A DNA stretch of 25,574 bases from Ruminococcaceae bacterium UBA3751 (lineage in GTDB: Bacteria > Bacillota > Clostridia > Oscillospirales > Acutalibacteraceae): assembly GCA_002371215.1 (NCBI GenBank), contig DFGL01000065.1:1-25574 (forward strand), in the 5' to 3' direction. Of the stretch, positions 21,515 to 25,574 are shown one piece after another. How positions within the stretch are numbered: position 1 is the stretch's first letter; every line of letters begins with the position of its first letter. The notes under the pieces were generated by a model. It saw only the letters and a program-made list of their open reading frames with translations. It was not told where the DNA came from and searched no databases. The translations under genes were made by a program, and so were the position numbers.

Positions 21515-21700
21515 TTACCAAGATGATTTTTTAACTCCGGGAATCTCGCCCTTATGAGCAAGCTCTCTGAAGCAGATACGGCAAACACCGTACTTACGAA
21601 GATATGCATGGGGTCTACCGCAAATCTTACATCTGTTGTATCTTCTTGTTGAATACTTAGCAGGCTTCTGCTGCTTAACTTTCATAGATGTTTTAGCCAC
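21515..21700 (-). CDS. rpsN: 30S ribosomal protein S14, type Z
   Basis: This 61-residue short S14 has a four-cysteine zinc site: CKIC and CRIC at about residues 24-27 and 40-43. The C-terminal FRELAHKGEIPGVKKSSW is the type Z signature. The start codon is GTG (21700-21698), with AAGGAGG seven bases upstream. The same ribosome binding site would not fit the internal ATG six codons later. Confidence 0.97.
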   Translation of the reverse strand: MAKTSMKVKQQKPAKYSTRRYNRCKICGRPHAYLRKYGVCRICFRELAHKGEIPGVKKSSW

Positions 21701-21712
21701 GATATTCCCTCC

Positions 21713-22255
21713 TTACTCTGCGAACGGAGCGCCGAGAAGCTTTAAGAGCTCTCTTGCCTCTTCGTCTGTATTTGCTGTGGTAACGATAATAATATCCATA
21801 CCGCGTACCTTATCAATCTTATCGTAGTCAATTTCAGGGAATATTAACTGCTCTTTAACGCCCATAGCATAGTTGCCTCTGCCGTCGAATGAGTTGGGGT
21901 TAATACCTCTGAAGTCACGAACTCTTGGAAGTGCGAGATTGTAGAATCTATCAAGGAATTCATACATCTTTTCACCGCGGAGTGTTACTTTAACGCCGAT
22001 GGGCATGCCCTCACGGAGTTTAAAGTTAGCTACTGATTTCTTAGCGCGGCAAATTACGGGCTTCTGGCCTGCAATCTGCGTTACGTCTGAAACGATAGCG
22101 TCAATTACTTTTGTATTTTCACGAGCTTCGCCTGCGCCTACGTTGATTACAATCTTGTCAAGCTTCGGGATTTGCATAACAGATTTGTACTCAAACTTCT
22201 TCATGAGTGCAGGAGCAACTTCTTTAGCGTAAAACTCTTTTAATCTTGCTGCCAT
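21713..22255 (-). CDS. rplE: 50S ribosomal protein L5
   Basis: This 180-residue 5S rRNA-binding protein has MQIPKLDKIVINVGAGEA, TQIAGQKPVICRAKKSVANF, KLREGMPIGVKVTLRG and the RDFRGINPNSFDGRGNYAMG block, then GMDIIIVTTANTDEEA near the end. All are standard. Its start follows AGGGAGG; the stop lies 12 bases before rpsN. Confidence 0.98.
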   Translation of the reverse strand: MAARLKEFYAKEVAPALMKKFEYKSVMQIPKLDKIVINVGAGEARENTKVIDAIVSDVTQIAGQKPVICRAKKSVANFKLREGMPIGVKVTLRGEKMYEFLDRFYNLALPRVRDFRGINPNSFDGRGNYAMGVKEQLIFPEIDYDKIDKVRGMDIIIVTTANTDEEARELLKLLGAPFAE

Positions 22256-22273
22256 TTGTTATGTCCTCCCTTC

Positions 22274-22579
22274 TTAAAACTCGTGTCCGCACTTTTTACA
22301 GATACGAACGCCGCCCTTTTTGTGACCGACTCTTACAGCCTCTTCACACTTGGGGCATACTAACTGTACCTTAGAAGCGTACATAGCGGATTCAACCTCT
22401 ACGATACCGCCCTGCTCGCCCATTCTGTGGGGCTTAACGTGCTTTGTAGCAACCTGAGCGCCCTTAACAATTACCTTGTTTTCTTTGGGGCTTACAGCGA
22501 TAACCTCGCCTCTAACGCCTTTTGATTTACCGGAAAGTACCTGAACGGTATCACCGGTTCTTACAAACATTTTACTCAT
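22274..22579 (-). CDS. rplX: 50S ribosomal protein L24
   Basis: This 101-residue assembly initiator has a KOW motif (FVRTGDTVQVLSGKSKGVRG) followed by KVIVKGAQVATKHVKP. The C-terminal part has CPKC and CKKC pairs, a zinc-ribbon-like extension found in L24 of many Firmicutes. The start is ATG after GGAGGTG. It lies 13 bases after rplN. Confidence 0.97.
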   Translation of the reverse strand: MSKMFVRTGDTVQVLSGKSKGVRGEVIAVSPKENKVIVKGAQVATKHVKPHRMGEQGGIVEVESAMYASKVQLVCPKCEEAVRVGHKKGGVRICKKCGHEF

Positions 22580-22592
22580 TTTAGCACCTCCA

Positions 22593-22961
22593 TTAAAGAA
22601 CTTCCGGAGCGAGAGATAAAATCTTCATGAAATCCTTCTCACGAAGCTCTCTTGCTACGGGGCCGAAAATACGGGTGCCTTGCGGGGTTTTATCCTCGCG
22701 AATAATTACGGCAGCATTCTCGTCAAAACGGATATGCTGGCCATCATCACGACGTACACCTTTAGTTGTACGAACGATGACTGCTTTAACAACTTCACCT
22801 TTTTTAACTACGCCGCCCGGGGTAGCCTTTTTAACAGTTGCGATAATTACATCGCCGATATTTGCATATCTTCTGCCAGAACCACCGGGAACACGGATGC
22901 AAAGAATCTCTTTTGCGCCGGTATTGTCAGCGACTTTAAGACGACTTTCCTGTTGTATCAC
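22593..22961 (-). CDS. rplN: 50S ribosomal protein L14
   Basis: This is a 122-residue protein, exactly the family length, if translation starts at the GTG at 22961-22959. It then reads M-IQQESRLKVADNTGAKE, the canonical L14 start, with GAAGGAGG eight bases upstream. A longer in-frame reading to 22994 would have no ribosome binding site and foreign sequence. Further signatures are CIRVPGGSGRRYA and the RGTRIFGPVAREL-type end (here QGTRIFGPVAREL). It is the first gene of the spc part, after a 174-base gap. Confidence 0.96.
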   Translation of the reverse strand: MIQQESRLKVADNTGAKEILCIRVPGGSGRRYANIGDVIIATVKKATPGGVVKKGEVVKAVIVRTTKGVRRDDGQHIRFDENAAVIIREDKTPQGTRIFGPVARELREKDFMKILSLAPEVL

Positions 22962-23037
22962 AGTGTTTTCCTCCTTCGTACTGCAAAATAACACTTTGCT
23001 TTTTTGCAGTTATTATTTTCAATATGACTAAATTAAC

Positions 23038-23070
23038 TGTAGGGAGCGGCGTCCCCGACGCTCCGCTGCA
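23038..23070. repeat. Palindromic intergenic repeat inside the ribosomal operon
   Basis: TGTAGGGAGCGGCGTCCCCG continues to GACGCTCC. GGAGC and GTC pair with GAC and GCTCC, leaving GGC bulged. The style (TGTAGGG plus a GC-rich fold-back) matches the reverse complement of the repeats at 9762-9868. It is probably a divergent member of the same family. Confidence 0.55.
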
Positions 23071-23083
23071 TTAGTTCGGTTTT

Positions 23084-23111
23084 GCTATATATAATGTAAA
23101 TAATATATAGC
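23084..23111. repeat. AT-rich inverted repeat
   Basis: GCTATATAT and ATATATAGC are exact complements around a 10-base spacer. There is no T-run after it, so it is probably not a terminator. It could be an operator, a processing hairpin, or the end of an inserted element. Confidence 0.5.
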
Positions 23112-23135
23112 GGTAAAAGCCTACAATCGCAATGA

Positions 23136-23390
23136 TTATTTAGCTTTCTCTACGATTTTAACAACGCGCCAGTTTTTATCCTTGGAAAGCTTACGGGTTT
23201 CCATAATCTGAACCTTATCGCCTACTGAGCACTCGTTGTTCTCATCGTGTGCCTTATATTTAACAGTTTTATTAACAATCTTGTTGTAAAGAGGATGCTT
23301 AACCCTGTCACGGATTGTAACAACTACTGTTTTGTCCATCTTATCAGATGAAACAACACCGATTTTGGTTTTTCTGAGGTTTCTTTCCAT
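23136..23390 (-). CDS. rpsQ: 30S ribosomal protein S17
   Basis: This 84-residue OB-fold protein has TKIGVVSSDKMDKTVVVTI near the start, VKHPLYNKIVNKTVKYKAHD, then the VGDKVQIMETRKLSKDKNW signature. Length is normal. It starts after AAAGGAGG, 15 bases after rpmC. It is the last gene before the repeat-bearing gap. Confidence 0.98.
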   Translation of the reverse strand: MERNLRKTKIGVVSSDKMDKTVVVTIRDRVKHPLYNKIVNKTVKYKAHDENNECSVGDKVQIMETRKLSKDKNWRVVKIVEKAK

Positions 23391-23405
23391 AATCAGTTAC
23401 CTCCT

Positions 23406-23609
23406 TTAGGAATTAGCATTTTCAAGCTCGATAGCTCTCTCAACTGTTTTGATGCGAGCAATATCTTTCTTGACTGCCTTAATTCTCATAGGGTTTTCGA
23501 GCTGATTGATAGCCTGCTGGAAATGGAGATTGAAAAGCTCTTCCTTAAGCTCTGCAAGCTTCTTTGCTCTCTCTTCAGCAGAGAGCTCTCTGATTTCTGA
23601 TGCTTTCAT
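23406..23609 (-). CDS. rpmC: 50S ribosomal protein L29
   Basis: This 67-residue helical protein at the exit tunnel starts MKASEIRELSAEERAKKLAE and has the LFNLHFQQAINQLENPMRIK signature. Its ATG shares one base with the rplP stop (TAATG), so translation is coupled. Confidence 0.97.
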   Translation of the reverse strand: MKASEIRELSAEERAKKLAELKEELFNLHFQQAINQLENPMRIKAVKKDIARIKTVERAIELENANS

Positions 23610-24034
23610 TACTGCTCGCCTCCCTCTTCTTCTTTTTTAACAAACTTACACTTAACGGGAAGCTTGTTAGCTGCAAGACGCATAGCCTCACGAGCTATAT
23701 CCTCTGTAACGCCGCCGAGTTCAAACATAACTCTGCCCGGCTTAACTACTGCTACCCAGTAGTCAACGTTACCTTTACCTTTACCCATACGGGTATCGGC
23801 AGGTCTTGCTGTGATTGGCTTGTCAGGGAAAATCTTAATCCATACCTGACCGCCACGCTTTGTGTAACGGGTCATAGCAACACGGGCTGCCTCAATCTGA
23901 GCTGCGGTAATCCATGCAGGCTCTGTTGTAGCAAGGCCGTACTCACCGTAAGTTACTTTGTTGCCTCTTGAAGCTGCACCGGTCATACGGCCTCTGTGCT
24001 GCTTTCTGTGCTTAACGCGCTTAGGTAAGAGCAT
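23609..24034 (-). CDS. rplP: 50S ribosomal protein L16
   Basis: This 141-residue protein starts MLLPKRVKHRKQHRGRMTGA and has WITAAQIEAARVAMTRYTKR, then VWIKIFPDKPITARPADTRM and GKGNVDYWVAVVKPGR. It organises the A-site tRNA-binding region. Both ends overlap neighbours by one base (TAATG): rpsC before and rpmC after. Confidence 0.98.
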   Translation of the reverse strand: MLLPKRVKHRKQHRGRMTGAASRGNKVTYGEYGLATTEPAWITAAQIEAARVAMTRYTKRGGQVWIKIFPDKPITARPADTRMGKGKGNVDYWVAVVKPGRVMFELGGVTEDIAREAMRLAANKLPVKCKFVKKEEEGGEQ

Positions 24035-24738
24035 TATTTATTTCCCCCTTCCCTGCGATGATTGTTGTTTCTTCTTCTGTTCCTGTTGCTGTTTCTGGAT
24101 TCACGGAGAACCTCTCCCTGATAAATCCAAACCTTGATACCGATTCTGCCGTATGTTGTTGCAGCTTCTGCGGTACCGTAGTCAATATCAGCACGGATTG
24201 TCTGAAGCGGAATTGTACCTTCCTTATAAGTCTCGCTTCTTGCGATTTCAGCACCGCCGATTCTGCCGGATACCATAATCTTAATACCGCGAGCGCCGAG
24301 TCTCATTGTGTTTCTGATAGCGCCTTTAACTGCTCTTCTGAAAGCAACACGTCTTTCAAGCTGCTGAGCAATTGACTGAGCAACGAGAGTTGCGTTGAGG
24401 TCAGGCTGCTTAATCTCAACAATGTTGATGAAAACTTCGTTAGCGTCCTTACCGAGCTTCTTAGCGCAAGTTTCCTTGAGCTTTTCAATCTCAGCACCGC
24501 CCTTACCGATAACCATACCGGGCTTAGCGCAATGAATGTTAATTCTAACTCGTTTTGCGTCTCTTTCAATTTCAATTTTCGGAACACCTGCGCCGTAAAG
24601 TGACTTTAAGAGATACTGTCTGAGGTTATAATCCTCAACAAGAGTATCGGCAAAGTCCGCCTTCTTTGCATACCAGCGAGAGTCCCAGTTTTTGATGATA
24701 CCGATTCTTAAACCGGTAGGATTACATTTCTGTCCCAT
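24034..24738 (-). CDS. rpsC: 30S ribosomal protein S3
   Basis: This 234-residue protein has an N-terminal part with MGQKCNPTGLRIGIIKNWDS, a KH domain near residues 40-110 (PGMVIGKGGAEIEKLK), and a C-domain with RRAVKGAIRNTMRLGARGIK and GRIGGAEIARSE. The basic, Asn/Arg-rich tail is normal for the family. S3 forms part of the mRNA entry. The start follows AGGAGG. Confidence 0.98.
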   Translation of the reverse strand: MGQKCNPTGLRIGIIKNWDSRWYAKKADFADTLVEDYNLRQYLLKSLYGAGVPKIEIERDAKRVRINIHCAKPGMVIGKGGAEIEKLKETCAKKLGKDANEVFINIVEIKQPDLNATLVAQSIAQQLERRVAFRRAVKGAIRNTMRLGARGIKIMVSGRIGGAEIARSETYKEGTIPLQTIRADIDYGTAEAATTYGRIGIKVWIYQGEVLRESRNSNRNRRRNNNHRREGGNK

Positions 24739-24756
24739 TTAACTTTTCCTCCTCGC

Positions 24757-25101
24757 TTAGTCTTCCATCTCTCTGAGAACCAGAGTGATGTGTGATGTTC
24801 TTTTATTGATTCTGTAAGCTCTGCCCTGAGCTCTCGGCTGAATTCTCTTAAGAATCGGACCGGGTGCAACGTGAGCATATGCTACATATAATCTTGATAC
24901 GTCCATATTATTGTTATTCTCAGCGTTTGCCAGTGCTGACTTGAGAACCTTAGAAACAGGTGTGCAAGCAGCTTTAGGTGTGTACTGAAGAATTGCCATA
25001 GCCTTGTCTGCCGGCTGATTTCTGATAAGGTCAAGAACAATCTGAACCTTTCTGGGAGAAATACGAACGTATGTTGCTTTTGCTTTTGCTTCCATTATCA
25101 T
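24757..25101 (-). CDS. rplV: 50S ribosomal protein L22
   Basis: This 114-residue exit-tunnel protein has ATYVRISPRKVQIVLDLIRN, the tunnel loop region, and the C-terminal RIQPRAQGRAYRINKRTSH signature. Two close ATG codons (25101 and 25095) fit AGGAG at about 4 and 10 bases; the second gives MEAKAKATY, and either could be used. It lies 18 bases before rpsC. Confidence 0.97.
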   Translation of the reverse strand: MIMEAKAKATYVRISPRKVQIVLDLIRNQPADKAMAILQYTPKAACTPVSKVLKSALANAENNNNMDVSRLYVAYAHVAPGPILKRIQPRAQGRAYRINKRTSHITLVLREMED

Positions 25102-25115
25102 ATATCTCCTTTCAA

Positions 25116-25388
25116 TTATTTACCGGTCTTAGAGCCTGCATGGCCTCTGAACGTTCTTGTCGGCGCGAACTCGCCGAGTTTATGTCCAACCATATCCTCT
25201 GTAACGTATACAGGAACATGCTTTCTTCCGTCGTGAACAGCAAATGTGTGACCAACGAACTCGGGGAAGATTGTTGAACTTCTTGACCAAGTCTGAATAA
25301 CTTGCTTGTCGCCCTTTTCGTTGAGAGCTACAACCTTCTTATAAAGGCTTTCTTCTACAAAGGGGCCTTTTTTGGTACTTCTACTCAT
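25116..25388 (-). CDS. rpsS: 30S ribosomal protein S19
   Basis: This 90-residue head protein has RSTKKGPFVEESLYKKV at the start, WSRSSTIFPEFVGHTFAVHD in the middle and KLGEFAPTRTFRGHAG at the end. Length is normal. The start follows AAAGGAG, and the stop lies 14 bases before rplV. Confidence 0.98.
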   Translation of the reverse strand: MSRSTKKGPFVEESLYKKVVALNEKGDKQVIQTWSRSSTIFPEFVGHTFAVHDGRKHVPVYVTEDMVGHKLGEFAPTRTFRGHAGSKTGK

Positions 25389-25407
25389 TTAATCTTCTCC
25401 TTTCCGT

Positions 25408-25574
25408 TTATTTACCGTTTCTGCGGCGTACTATCATCTTATTGGATGCTTTCTTCTTGGAGCGCGTCTTGTAACCAAGAGCAGGCTTACCCCAAGGAGT
25501 GCAGGGACCGGGACGACCGATGGGTGACTTACCTTCACCACCACCGTGGGGATGGTCGTTCGGGTTCATAACAG
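25408..25574 (-). CDS. rplB: 50S ribosomal protein L2, C-terminal part
   Basis: Only the last 55 codons are in the window; the gene continues past its end. The reading frame gives VMNPNDHPHGGGEGKSPIG, then RPGPCTPWGKPALGYKTR and a KMIVRRRNGK end. The HPHGGGEG motif includes the conserved histidine near the peptidyl transferase centre. The stop TAA is at 25410-25408, 19 bases before rpsS. Confidence 0.96.
   Translation of the reverse strand, partial: VMNPNDHPHGGGEGKSPIGRPGPCTPWGKPALGYKTRSKKKASNKMIVRRRNGK

Larger units (their letters stand above)
22962..23135 (-). other. rpsQ-rplN gap with palindromic repeat
   Basis: Most gaps in this superoperon are below 40 bases, so 174 is unusual. It holds three structures: the repeat-like hairpin at 23038-23070, the AT palindrome at 23084-23111, and an inverted pair CTGCAAAATAAC (22981-22992) with GTTATTATTTT-side sequence near 23009-23019. 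No gene is visible. It may contain a secondary promoter or processing site. Confidence 0.6.

Overview
The window looks like chromosome from a low-GC, endospore-forming Firmicute of the class Clostridia, most like gut Oscillospiraceae/Ruminococcaceae. The reasons are an uninterrupted pro-sigma-K gene, a T-box controlled asnS-asnA pair, an archaeal-type IMP cyclohydrolase among the pur genes, the zinc-type S14 and L36 proteins, and the gene order of the ribosomal superoperon. This placement is inferred from gene content; no search was run.

Positions 1-3500 are an accessory, AT-rich segment next to a tRNA-Pro(GGG) gene. The standout is a type III toxin-antitoxin (ToxIN) locus on the minus strand. 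It has a sigma-A promoter, three contiguous 36-nt antitoxin RNA repeats (707-814), a Rho-independent terminator, then toxN (149-658). Each repeat can fold as an H-type pseudoknot, and the third, divergent repeat carries compensatory changes in one stem. The rest of the segment holds two copies of an excisionase-like HTH coding end (114-bp direct repeats) bracketing a small lipoprotein gene, an XRE regulator, a short repeat in three places, and a partial duplication of the tRNA 3' end. This is what a repeatedly rearranged integration site would look like.

Positions 3500-8470 carry, on the minus strand, asnS-asnA under a T-box leader with an AAC (Asn) specifier, then an HD-domain protein and a CmpB-family membrane protein. 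On the plus strand is divergent sigK.

Positions 8470-12810 are a minus-strand purine cluster transcribed purE-purM-purN-IMP cyclohydrolase-purD. purH is absent, and palindromic intergenic repeats sit on both sides of the cyclohydrolase gene.

Positions 12888-25574 are the S10-spc-alpha ribosomal superoperon, all on the minus strand, transcribed from rplB (cut by the window end) to rplQ. It includes secY, adk, map, infA and rpoA and ends at a strong terminator. Gene order is canonical. Small departures are a 174-bp gap with a palindromic repeat between rpsQ and rplN, GTG starts for rplN and rpsN, and a zinc-free S4.
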